Source: Nothopassalora personata (Eukaryota; Ascomycota; Dothideomycetes; Mycosphaerellales; Mycosphaerellaceae). Taken from it: DNA of 64,000 nt. Where the stretch lies: contig CM066295.1 of the NCBI GenBank assembly GCA_033816765.1, positions 248,001 through 312,000 on the forward strand, written 5' to 3'. Both the position numbers and the translations under genes were made by a program. How positions within the stretch are numbered: the stretch's first letter is position 1; each line of letters opens with the position of its first letter. A model generated the notes under the pieces. It was not told the origin of the DNA, did not search any database, and saw only the letters and a program-made list of their open reading frames with translations. Of the stretch, positions 45,270 to 54,961 are shown piece by piece.

Positions 45270-46333
45270 ATGTTCATCATCGTTCCCAAGAAACAAACGA
45301 AAGCACCCGCAACCACGGCGTTACCAACTCAACAAGCGCACGCGGACACGCCGCCCGCGCCCGAAAATGGCGACGAGCGTGGTCCGACCCGAGCAGCAGT
45401 CTGCGCACACTTTCCCGATGCTTCTCCTCTTCCAAATACTGACACGTCTCTCAGGCCGCTTGCGACTCTTGTCGCTCCAAAAAAATAAAGGCAAGACACG
45501 TTCATGCGTACGTCTGAGCGGTGAACACAACTGATCCCAACACTGTGCAGTGCAACGGCCAGCGACCATGCGCCAAATGCCAGCAGAAAGGCGTCATCTG
45601 CGCCTACTCGAGGCCGGCGCAACGCGAGACGCACGTCTCTGCCGGTCAAGTTGCCGTACTCCGGAGTCAGCAGAGACGACTTTGTACTGCCGTCCAGCAG
45701 ATGGCCTCCACGATCACGCGGTATGAGGAAGGGGTAGAGCGAAGTCCAGAATCCTTCGAGGTTTTACAGCTTCTGGAGAAGTATGCCCCCGAGCCATTCG
45801 ACGGAGGACAGGCAGGATCAGCTAAAAGGCCTGCCGAGTACCAACTGACTCCAGATCCATCCGCTGCGCGAACGCCTCGTCTGGACACACCAGCGCCGGA
45901 CTCGAAAACGTCACTTGACTCTCCCGCATACGGAAGGACAAATCCCTCGGATCTGCCCTTCGAGCTCCAGCCATCGCCAAATTGGTCGGGTACGCCAGAG
46001 CAGTGGAATGAACAATATCAGACAATGATGCAGTTCCTCCAGACCTACAATGCATCATCTAGTGGCAACGGGCCGCCTACCACGACTGCCTTGGGCCTCC
46101 CGCGCGGCCCAAGTGGAACCGCCGCAAGTTCAGCGCAACCACCTGGCGATTCGAATCAGCAACTGATGCAACTTGTCGATTGGAACAGCAGTCTACAGAA
46201 CCTACGAGCTTCAGTCAACCCGCCACTTCCTTCGAACCCAGCGCAATTTCTTGACCCAGCTCTGGGTGGCGGCACAGATTCTGCAGCATCCCGCACGAAC
46301 ATAGATCCTTCACTCGGCAACGGCGCCACGTAA
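45270..46333 (+). CDS. Zn(II)2Cys6 binuclear-cluster regulator
   Basis: Three inferred exons (45270-45398, 45455-45490 and 45551-46333), 315 residues. Joined, they give a perfect fungal binuclear zinc cluster: A-C-D-S-C-R-S-K-K-I-K, then C-N-G-Q-R-P-C-A-K-C-Q-Q-K-G-V-I-C (CX2CX6CX5CX2CX6C). The cluster binds DNA in the nucleus. The rest is a short P/S/Q-rich region with no visible middle-homology domain, so it is smaller than most family members. Intron 2 (45491-45550) needs a GC donor (AAG then GCAAGA), which puts the third Cys directly after K-I-K. Intron 1 has a weak GTCTGC donor but a good ACTGAC branch and CAG. Targets are unknown. Confidence 0.78.
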
Positions 46334-47557
46334 GCGAGCATAAGAATGGGCCAAGTCATAGCCGCAACGCCCTCATCACCGGAGTGCATTGGCTGCGCGA
46401 ATTACTAAAGTCGCCTCGGCACACTCGCATGGCCATCTTGAGCCTACTGCAGCGAGGTTCATGCATTCGAACCCTGGAAGCTGGAAGTCAGAGCCATGTC
46501 ATGTTACAGCCATAAATGGTGGTGATGCAGGGAAACTTTGAGGTGTGTCCGCGATCCATCGACCAGGAAGAGCCGGCTGGTGTGCCGTTTTGAGGACTCG
46601 CTGAGCACTTCAGCGCACGATCGAGCCGCTCATCGAACTTGTCCACCATCCTTGGCGCAGCCGATGTGCCAGCTAAACGAGGTGATCTTATCTGATCTCT
46701 TGTGCGAGTAGATCCGAGAATCGTAGCTTCTCGATCGGTTCAAGCTCAAGCGATTCACGGCTGCGATCTTCTATTTATTGGACGAGGCCACGCTTTGCTG
46801 TCCTTCAGCACCGCCCGATGAATATGACACAACTGATCACTCCGCTGACATGGGTCTTCTCCAGGCTTCTCATAACTGCTATCAAGGACACGCTCACCAA
46901 TCGGCATGCTTTTACACATAGCGACAGTACCTACCTGTAGACACAGATGTTTTCGTCGAATATAGAGTGCCGCGCTCCGTTGCCTTCCGGTAGGATCCAC
47001 CGCCAGAGGTCGCACAAGGTCTCACGGTGGAGTTCACAACAAGCGACCTCGGTGATGGATCATTCAAGTACAAGGAAAACATATGCCGAAGACTAATCAC
47101 TCGTAGGAGTTGTGTCCGGAGAGCGACAAAAGAGATGTTGTATTTATCCCTGATCCTACAGCTTGCACTCATATCGGCAGATCTGAAGGCATTATTCGTC
47201 CAGTCACGGTCTTTATGACGGAGGTGTCTGTCGCAGCTGGATCATCAAAGCACACACAACACATGCCTCCGATCCTAGCGCTGCCGCAGCGCCGAGTGCG
47301 ATTCGGCATATACCGGCATGATCGGCAACGCGCATTCTCGGCAGCGCTCCGACAACTCAATTCACCGGGGATGCTTTGTCTTGCGCCATGAAGCCGACCC
47401 AGAAAGTGGTGCTCGCCACGACTGCTGGACGTCATAGCGCTGAGTGTAAGATTGTTGAAGACGCGTAACGGCACGGCGTGGCTGATATGTATCGTCAGTG
47501 CGTGTTCCTAGCGTTTGACGTTGTGCATCCTGTTTCCCAGCCCTTCTCAGCGACCAG
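46334..47557. other. Intergenic region, no supported gene
   Basis: About 1.2 kb. Frames at 47027-47218, 47110-47391 and 47169-47474 are short, overlap on both strands and show no domain. A CCCAG acceptor-like site at about 47531-47540 could belong to an upstream exon of the next hypothetical gene. Confidence 0.45.
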
Positions 47558-48124
47558 ATGCTGATGACGATGTCAAGACTCGCAATGGACCGAATGCGTT
47601 TAATGGTGGAAAGGAAGTTGAGGAGCGAGATCTCCCAAAAGGATCGTGATCTTCGGCGAATGCTTGGACATGTCGATATGCTGGAGCGAGTCGACAGCCA
47701 AGAGTACATTGCTCAAGATGTGCGGATTAGCAAGTTTGCCAGCAGCCACTGCTCAACACGACTTCAAGAAACGAGCAGTGCTCACGTGAAAAATGCTTCT
47801 GTTCAAGGGCACGACGATTGTTCTCCCTCCAGAGATCGGTCGGACCTCCACAAGGACATGGGTGTGATTGATGGCATCGAGGTTGACGACGACGACGACG
47901 ATTCGGCCACATTAGACGACGGCAGCGTTCCAGACGACGACGAGTTGCCAAAGTACTACGATGTACCGGGTGCCCATTTCAAACATGTCCAACACGGATT
48001 GTGCCACTCGCCACCATCTTATGCGGAGGACGCCATTAGCGAGTTGAACAAGATGTCACTAGAACCGAGCTTTGAAGAGAACACTTATGAAGTGTCCGAG
48101 GATGACTGGGAGCGCAATTGCTAA
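47558..48124 (+). CDS. Hypothetical acidic protein
   Basis: 188 residues from the first Met, one frame. It has a basic N-terminal 60 residues rich in M, R and D/E with a short helical stretch. A run of seven Asp follows near residue 110, then a conserved-looking block P-K-Y-Y-D-V-P-G-A-H-F and P-P-S-Y-A-E-D. It has no signal peptide, membrane segment or domain that I recognise. The P-P-S-Y motif resembles short arrestin or WW-binding peptides, but this is weak. An upstream exon is possible because a CAG acceptor lies just before the frame. Confidence 0.5.
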   Translation: MLMTMSRLAMDRMRLMVERKLRSEISQKDRDLRRMLGHVDMLERVDSQEYIAQDVRISKFASSHCSTRLQETSSAHVKNASVQGHDDCSPSRDRSDLHKDMGVIDGIEVDDDDDDSATLDDGSVPDDDELPKYYDVPGAHFKHVQHGLCHSPPSYAEDAISELNKMSLEPSFEENTYEVSEDDWERNC

Positions 48125-48356
48125 AATTTCATGGACTCGCATCTTCTGCAACAGAAGACAATGCCTCGCGAAATGTCACTGGTCTCGCCTGATTGATATG
48201 GACTTCACAGGCTCAGAAAGTGTCACCAGCCGACTCCCATTGGTTGACTTGGAAGCACTAGTGACTTCCATCACTATTCTGGCTCGCGGTCAATAGTATA
48301 ACATTGCAGAAGAGTGCTACCTACTCGTCTGGTCTGCACATCAGCACGATACTACC

Positions 48357-49552
48357 ATGGGCAACACCATAATGTACAAGCAAATATCTCCAGCAGGATC
48401 CCTCACCTCTCAACAACCTCAAGACACGGAGAAACACAACATCACCGACATACCTGCCACCAAGACCTCAGTCTACGCAGAACTCGGCTGACTCGACCGA
48501 CTCCTCGTCCTTTGGATCCTCCTCGCCATTATCATTGGTATCCTGCTCGGCAACTTCGTTGGCAACGTCGGACCTGCGCTGCAACGAGGCAAGTTCGTGA
48601 ACGTCTCGATCCTTAGCGCTGTTGGTCTTCTGGTCATGATGTACCCCATCCTATGCAAAGTCAAGTACGAGACGTTGCACAAGGTCTTCGCCCATCGACA
48701 GATCTGGATCCAGCTAGGCTTCAGCGTTTTTATGAACTGGATCGTAGCACCATTGGTTATGCTTGGGTTGGCCTGGGCGTTCTTGCCTGACGAGCCTGGA
48801 CTGAGGACTGGTTTTATTTTCGTTGGGTTGACGAGGTATATTGCGGTGGTAAGTCTCCCTATCTCCCTCGAATCATGGGCCCTGTTGACCTTCCCAATCA
48901 GGTGCTAATCTGGACTGGTCTCGCTCGCGGTGACGAAGAATACTGCGCCATCCTAGTCGCCGTCAACTCCATCCTGCAAATGGTCCACTACGCCCCTCTC
49001 GCCATCCTCTTCGTCAAAGTAATCGGACACAGTGACGCAGACTCAGTCTCCTACTCCGTCGTCACACGTAGCGTCGGAGTCCTCCTAGGTATCCCCCTCG
49101 GAGCTGCAATCCTCACCCGCTTCGCCATCCGTGCCATCAACGCGAAGTGTTACGAAGATGCCTTCATCAAATGGCTCGCGCCCTGGTCCCTCATCGGTCT
49201 TCTCTACACTATCCTGGCTCTCTTCGCATCGCATGGCAAAGAAGTCGTACACCAGATCGTCTCGGTGGTACGAGTCGCGGCGCCACTGGTGTGCTACTTT
49301 GCCATCATCTTCTTTGCAACGCTATTGGTGTGCAAAAGCTTGGCATTTGGATACAAGCTCTCAGCGACGCAGAGTTTCACAGCAGCGAGCAATAATTTCG
49401 AGCTTGCTATTGCTGTGGCTGTCGCGACATTTGGAGCGAATAGTGATGAGGCGTTGGCGTGTACAGTGAGCCCGCTGATAGCGGTGCCGGTACTGGTTGC
49501 TCTTGTGTTTCTGGTGAAGTGGATTGCAGGGAGGTGGAATTGGCAGGGTTAA
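48357..49552 (+). pseudogene. ACR3: ACR3-type arsenite efflux transporter with in-frame stop
   Basis: Two exons (48357-48848 and 48902-49552) would give about 380 residues. ACR3 signatures are clear: L-D-R-L-L-V-L-W-I-L-L-A at TM1, G-L-L-V-M-M-Y-P-I-L-C-K-V-K-Y with the catalytic Cys, V-L-I-W-T-G-L-A-R-G-D, and S-N-N-F-E-L-A-I-A-V-A. The family exports arsenite at the plasma membrane using the proton gradient. Codon 45 is TGA (48489-48491), in the G-x-L-D-R context where Trp is likely. Everything after it is in frame and well conserved. No intron explains it, since the adjoining residues are conserved. Initiation downstream would lose TM1. The intron at 48849-48901 joins Y-I-A-V to V-L-I-W. 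Confidence 0.8.
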
Positions 49553-50203
49553 TAAATTTTCTCGCAGTGCTCTCTATAGTGGGTCCTATAATTGATCAGA
49601 AAACCTGAAATCTCCTGTCGCTGCGCTAATCCATACTTCCTCTGCTGCTGATAATTTTCACGTCGTTCCTATCGAACGTGAAGCCGGAGCGGGCACGTTT
49701 ACCCTCTCCTGCTGCTAATTCCATGGCTGTGGGAGCGCTGGTGGTGGTTCTACGTGTTTAGTAATGCCATCGCCATGACGACCGTGGTTGAATGGAGATA
49801 CGCTCATGATTGAGGCTTTTCGGCATATCTATATGGTCATGCTGTTGAACATTCCCAAGCGGCGTCTTATCCGCAACGCTCTCGTGGTCATCATCTGTCT
49901 GGGAGTCACAGGCGACTGAACATGGTCCCCGTGAACACAAGGGAGGATCCCCTGATCTGGAGAGATGCTCCTTGCCTCACTCAACACACAGCTTTCTGGC
50001 GTCTGGAGGATGATGTGCTATCGTTGGTGTGTTCACGTCGCTCCGATGTCGGCGACTCGTCATTTTCAACCACATCTCACTCCACTTCCGTGTACCTGCC
50101 ACGAACAAGGCAATGACAGTTGAATCACGTCCCGTACAGCGATTTAGATATTGCACAGCCTTGTAAGTGTCCTGCTCGTACTCTGTGATTGCATTCTCAT
50201 ACC
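49553..50203. other. Intergenic region
   Basis: About 650 bp between the ACR3 remnant and the CoA-transferase gene. No gene is supported; it must contain the CoA-transferase promoter. Confidence 0.5.
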
Positions 50204-51571
50204 ATGTCTCGTCGTACCTTCGCTCCCCTCCTGGCCATATCAAGGTCGATGTTCGTACCCCGTAGCAAGGCCACTACGACACGACGCTTCCTATCCGATG
50301 CCAAATTCGGGTATATCTCGCGAGCCAGGGCTGCAGAGTACCAGCATGATGGATCGAGAAGCAGCCGCTCCTTCACTTCATCCGCGAGACTCTCAAATAC
50401 TCAGCCGGCCCAGCCAAGCGGTGCCATTGGCAACCTCCCCCTAGCCGGCACTTTAGTGGTCTCCCTCGAACAAGCCATAGCAGGCCCCTTCTGCACCCGT
50501 CAGCTCGCAGACCTAGGAGCCCGCGTCATCAAAATCGAACGTCCCGGCCTGGGCGACTTCAACCGCCACCACGACACTCGCGTCAAAGGCCAATGCTCCC
50601 ACTTCGTCTGGACAAACCGCAGCAAAGAGTCCCTCGCCCTAGATCTCAAAAACCCCAAGGACCTGGCCGCTTTGAACAAGATCCTCGCGAAGGCCGACGT
50701 CCTAGTCCAAAACCTCGCACCAGGCGCAACAGAACGCATGGGACTCGGGTACACCACCCTCGAAGCAAAGCACCCAACACTCATCGTCTGCGACATAAGC
50801 GGGTACGGCAGTACCGGTCCTTACAAGGACAAGAAAGCCTACGACCTCCTAATCCAAGCGGAATCCGGCTTCCTCAGCGTCACAGGCTCACCCGGCCATC
50901 CCGCCAAAGCAGGCTGCAGTATCGCCGACATAGCCGCTGGAACAACAGCTTTCAACAACATCCTCGCCGCTTTGATAAACCGCTCCAAGACCGGGCGGGG
51001 ATGCCGCTTAGATGTGAGCATGCTGGAGAGTATGGCCGAGTGGATGTCGTTCCCTCTGTACTACGCGTACGACGGGGCGTCGCCGCCTGCGCTGGCCGGG
51101 GCGGAGCATGCGAGTATTTACCCCTACGGACCATTTGCATGTAGAGATGGGGTTGTGATGTTGGGGATGCAGAATGAGAGGGAGTGGGGGATCTTCGCGA
51201 GGGAAGTGTTGCGAAAGGGGGAGTTGTCGGAGGATGAGAGGTTTGGGAGTACGGCGGATCGATCGCAGAATCGGAGGGAGTTGAAGGGCATTATTGAGGA
51301 GGTGTTTAGGGAGTTTTCTGTGGAGGAGGTGCTTGAGAAACTGCAGGGCGCAGGGATCGCGAATGCACAGCTGAATGATATGGCGAAGTTGTGGGATCAT
51401 CCGCAGCTTAAGGCGAGGGAGAGGTGGAGTGAGGTTGATACGCCGAATGGGAAGATTCCTGCGTTGAAGCCTGCGGGTGCTGCTGAGGGTATGGAGGTGA
51501 GAATGGATGCGATTCCGAGGGTCGGGGAGCATAGCGAGGAGATTCTGAAAGAGTTTGGTATTGAAAGATAA
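50204..51571 (+). CDS. CoA-transferase family III (CaiB/BaiF)
   Basis: 455 residues in one exon. The start M-S-R-R-T-F is preferred to a Met five codons upstream. The first 80 residues are rich in R and S and lack acidic residues until Asp near 35, consistent with a mitochondrial presequence. The family fold begins L-A-G-T-L-V-V-S-L-E-Q-A-I-A-G-P-F. It has D-L-G-A-R-V-I-K-I-E-R-P-G, then W-T-N-R-S-K-E-S-L-A-L-D, and the K-A-Y-D-L-L-I-Q-A-E-S-G block with the catalytic Asp. Family III enzymes move CoA between carboxylic acids. Close relatives include succinyl-CoA:glutarate CoA-transferase (SUGCT) and formyl-CoA transferase; the substrate is not decided here. Confidence 0.92.
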   Translation: MSRRTFAPLLAISRSMFVPRSKATTTRRFLSDAKFGYISRARAAEYQHDGSRSSRSFTSSARLSNTQPAQPSGAIGNLPLAGTLVVSLEQAIAGPFCTRQLADLGARVIKIERPGLGDFNRHHDTRVKGQCSHFVWTNRSKESLALDLKNPKDLAALNKILAKADVLVQNLAPGATERMGLGYTTLEAKHPTLIVCDISGYGSTGPYKDKKAYDLLIQAESGFLSVTGSPGHPAKAGCSIADIAAGTTAFNNILAALINRSKTGRGCRLDVSMLESMAEWMSFPLYYAYDGASPPALAGAEHASIYPYGPFACRDGVVMLGMQNEREWGIFAREVLRKGELSEDERFGSTADRSQNRRELKGIIEEVFREFSVEEVLEKLQGAGIANAQLNDMAKLWDHPQLKARERWSEVDTPNGKIPALKPAGAAEGMEVRMDAIPRVGEHSEEILKEFGIER

Positions 51572-51861
51572 TTGATGGGTATCATCTCCCTACGTACAGG
51601 CCTTTATCCTCGGATCTCCCACGCATATCACCCGCCTGAATATCCCGCTGCCTCGATGCCCTCAGGGTTGGCGGATGAGAATGCGTGTTGATGTGTTCTC
51701 GGCCGCAGCACGCATTGCTGAGCGGTTGGGACCCTGGTGCGGCGCGAATCATTTCAGCGTGAGCTTGAGTGCGAAGCTCACATGACCCTTCCATGATGCG
51801 GCAATGGTATATGTGGCGTGGGCTGGACGACCAGTGCCTGCTCCTCAGCGCGCTCCTTTTC

Positions 51862-52904
51862 CTATACGAAGCGGGCGATGAGCAAATCTATCTGGTCCTC
51901 AATATTCTGTAGAAAGTTAGCCAAGTCTCATCAAAAGGACTGCACTGCTCCGGCACCTTCAGGCCTTTGATAACATTCTCATCGGGTCCCGATCCAGGCG
52001 TCCAAGCAGCATGAGCAAAATCAATCATCTTAACACGATGCGTAATCGGCGGCTCCTCCTCATCTTCCTCTTCCTCCTCCTCACTCTTCTTGATCTCAAA
52101 GTTCGTTGGCGCCCTCTCGTCAGTCCTCGGTGTCTTCGGTGGATGTCCCCAAAGCACATCCAAAGCATCACTATCACCCTCATACACTATCAGCAGACTC
52201 GCGCTATACATTCTTGACTCCGAGCGCTCCAGACTATGACGCGCTTTCGTGATCTCTGCCAAGATAGTCTCCAGCAGTTCTCGTGCATCATCGGGCTTAG
52301 CAGCTGCGCCAAGACTACTGAAGAATGTTGCGAAGCCGTCTTTGACGTTGTCGGCATTGAACTTGCGGCCGTAGAATTTGTCGTATGTGTCAAAGTCCTT
52401 ACCGTTCCAGACTTTCATGCCGGCAATACGGAAGTTGAGGGATCCGCTGGTGGTTTCGGCGGCGACTTTATCGAGGCGCTCTGCTTTCTCGGGCTTTGTG
52501 CCATCGGCGTAGAGGCGAGCTCCGAGTTTGAAGTCGAGGACGTTGGGGTGTTTGAAGCCGTGTTCCAAGTTCTCCAGGACGATTGCAGTCTCGGTGGCGA
52601 TTTTCTGGCCATGTCTGAGGTTCTGGTCCTTTTGTTCCTGTGTGAGTTGTGCTGGCTCCGAAGGCGCAGTGATGTCCGGAATGTTGGCTGGAGCTCCGAG
52701 CTGCAGTGTGCCCATGAATTCCGGCATCAATTCGTAGAACTTGGGGTGGTGCTGCAAGCTTTCCTGGTAAAATGCAAGCTCGCTCTCGGTGCACGGCTTG
52801 ATGATGAGACAGCCAGACTCATCAGACATGACCCCATCGTGGCCGGCAGCTGCGTTCTCGAAAGCCTTCAGCTTTGAGGCGTCGACCCGGTTCGTTTCTG
52901 CCAT
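51862..52904 (-). CDS. Inositol polyphosphate multikinase-type kinase
   Basis: Two exons (51957-52904 and 51862-51906), 330 residues. The family motif PxxxDxKxG is P-N-V-L-D-F-K-L-G. Further motifs are S-A-S-L-L-I-V-Y-E-G-D and K-M-I-D-F-A-H-A (the metal-binding D-F region). These match the Arg82/Ipk2/IPMK group, which phosphorylates Ins(1,4,5)P3 to higher inositol phosphates in nucleus and cytosol. An acidic E-run near residue 290 is coded by repeats. Reading straight through gives an end at 51888 with unrelated residues. Splicing a 50-bp intron (51907-51956, branch GCTAAC, acceptor ACAG) gives the typical ending G-L-K then N-I-E-D-Q-I-D-L-L, so that end is chosen. Confidence 0.87.
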
Positions 52905-53953
52905 GATGAGGTTCGGATGACCGTTTGCGCGGCGTTGGTGTGGTCAATGGCAGGGTATATATATATATATAAAGGTGGCGGTGTCATGCATGGCAGCAGC
53001 TGTGATGGGCCTACAGTATTACCGGGATCTTCACATGCACAACGCGGCCGCCCCACGTTGCTCGCTTGGGTCGGGTCATGGTCTGATGGGCGGCCATGGC
53101 ATTGCATTGGTGCCAACTTCAGAATGCTATCTAATGTGTAATAATCGGGCAGTATTTTCACGTGCGTTTCGAAGCTGTTGTCAGCCTCACACCGCTGCCG
53201 ATGCAGTGCGACACGCGTGATGGCAGCAGGAAAAGCATGTCAAGCGTGGCTCGCAGCGATCGGCAATCTCGTCTCCGCCTGTTTCGCCGTTTCGGTACTC
53301 CTGTGCTCCACTGACTACATGTACATGTACTTACTCCACACATCATAATGACGGGCCCATGCAGGTACGACGTATGTCAGGACGAAGTCTAAGACAACCG
53401 TGACCAAAGTGCCAGCGCGACTGCTATACCGCCAAACTTACCGCCCACGATCCCGCGCCACGGGCCCAGCTTTTGATCCGCATCACCGTTTGTGCCATGA
53501 CAGCTTCTCGGAACTGTCGTGAATGGTGGAGAGAAACGCGTCGTGCAGTGCTTGTCTCCGACGACCCACCACAATCCAACCGGAAACGCGCGTGTTTGGA
53601 AGTCGACACGGCGAATGCTCAGAATCTGATACCGTCAATGCACCTTAGAGCCGTCGTCCGGCCTCTTCATTCACTGGCATATATCATTCAAGAAGCCCCA
53701 AGCCGAGGCCTCCTTGTATCCATCCCTTCGTTTTCTAATCGTTCATAGTCCCGCCGGGAAAGACATCCAACACAGGAAGCAGGCCCGGATCGCGAGCAAT
53801 ACAATTCAGAACGGTCTCGCTCGCACCCAACTCTTTCATCCTATCCACAGCAGGGGCATGGAGATGAACACACGCAGAACAGGATTGCGAGGAGGACGGG
53901 ACAGGTTCTCGGATTGCTTGGAGCGTGCTCATCAAGCTGTCGCATGGTATGGT
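52905..53953. other. Intergenic region
   Basis: About 1 kb between two minus-strand genes. It contains a TA microsatellite (about 52956-52970) in the upstream region of the kinase gene. The frame at 53735-53935 (minus) is next to the Sen34 stop but has no recognisable domain. No gene is supported. Confidence 0.45.
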
Positions 53954-54961
53954 CTACATGCCTCCCCACTCCACACAGAAAGCTCTGACGTCGCTGTCCT
54001 TGCCTTCTGCTGCATCTGCCTCTTCTCCACCAAGCAGAAAGCCTTTCTTCACGCCAGTGCCCAGTCTGCCTCCGCCTACGAGTCCTTGCAAATCAAACTC
54101 TTCGTCCCAGCCGAGGCCGTTGCACAGGAAGTGGGAGTGGAATCGCAGAGGGTCACCTGGATAAGCCATGTACTGGCAACCGAAGCGTAACCCAGGTGCC
54201 AAGAAGTAGCCGTTTTCGTGTAGATGTCTGTACAGTGGATATGACTCCGGCGCGTCTGGCATGTCTACAGCTTCTCCAGGCGGTGGCTTGTTCGCTTGCA
54301 GCGGCGGGTAGGAAATCGTGGGCGTGACACCATAAGGCTCTGGACCTGCAGTGCTTGCATTTGACGATGCACGAGACCTGGTTCCGTTTGCAGGAAGAGA
54401 CTCGGCAGTAGAACCAAACAGGCTGTTGTCTTCCTCGAGGGCACCACCTCCTCCACTTGTCACAGCTCTCTCGGCCTTCCTCCTCTCCGTCTTCTTCAGC
54501 TTGCGCTCTCTGGGCGTGAACATATCATCTGGGATATCATTCCAGTTCTCTGTTCCCCCCTTCTTCTGCAGTGCCGCCTTCTTCCTGTCTTCGCTCTTCT
54601 TCTCTTGCTCCATCGCCGCGCCTTGACCTTGCTTCCTGAGAGTGGACTGGTAGGCCTTCCTCTCTTCCGCGCTCAAGCCGTTGCCGAGGAAGTTACGTTT
54701 GTGCGCACCCACATCATCCACGACATGTGCGACACCCTTCTGGACAAGCAGACGTGCTTCCTCTGGCATAAGCTGTAGAGGCAAGCCCAGGAACACGTTC
54801 TGCTGCGAAGCTTGGGGCAGAGTACCGCCGAGTACACCGATGATGTTGTGTTCGCGTCGAAGGTAGGTTGCAACGTTGACATCGTAGATCATGTAGCGGT
54901 TGGCGAGCTTGAAGATGGCGACAGGTTCGGTGACGGTCCGATCTGTCGTTGTCGATGCCAT
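53954..54961 (-). CDS. SEN34: tRNA-splicing endonuclease subunit Sen34
   Basis: 335 residues, one exon, starting at M-A-S-T-T-T-D. An upstream Met eight codons earlier is less likely. The N-terminal region (about 15-100) is the Sen34-specific domain with R-R-E-H-N-I-I-G and P-L-Q-L-M-P-E-E-A. A charged coiled-coil linker occupies the middle. The catalytic C-terminal domain has R-H-L-H-E-N-G-Y-F, then Y-M-A-Y-P-G-D-P-L-R-F-H-S-H-F, with the expected Tyr and His, and K-K-G-F-L-L-G-G with the expected Lys. Sen34 cuts the 3' splice site of pre-tRNA as part of the four-subunit SEN complex. The ending F-C-V-E-W-G-G-M is typical. Clp1, another RNA-processing factor, lies 2.8 kb away. Confidence 0.93.
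   Translation of the reverse strand: MASTTTDRTVTEPVAIFKLANRYMIYDVNVATYLRREHNIIGVLGGTLPQASQQNVFLGLPLQLMPEEARLLVQKGVAHVVDDVGAHKRNFLGNGLSAEERKAYQSTLRKQGQGAAMEQEKKSEDRKKAALQKKGGTENWNDIPDDMFTPRERKLKKTERRKAERAVTSGGGGALEEDNSLFGSTAESLPANGTRSRASSNASTAGPEPYGVTPTISYPPLQANKPPPGEAVDMPDAPESYPLYRHLHENGYFLAPGLRFGCQYMAYPGDPLRFHSHFLCNGLGWDEEFDLQGLVGGGRLGTGVKKGFLLGGEEADAAEGKDSDVRAFCVEWGGM

Noticed and set aside
51888..51956. Unspliced C-terminus of the inositol kinase
   Set aside because: The read-through tail has no family resemblance, while the spliced ending does.
53735..53935. 66-residue minus-strand frame just beyond Sen34
   Set aside because: The Sen34 ending is already typical, and this frame has no recognisable domain.
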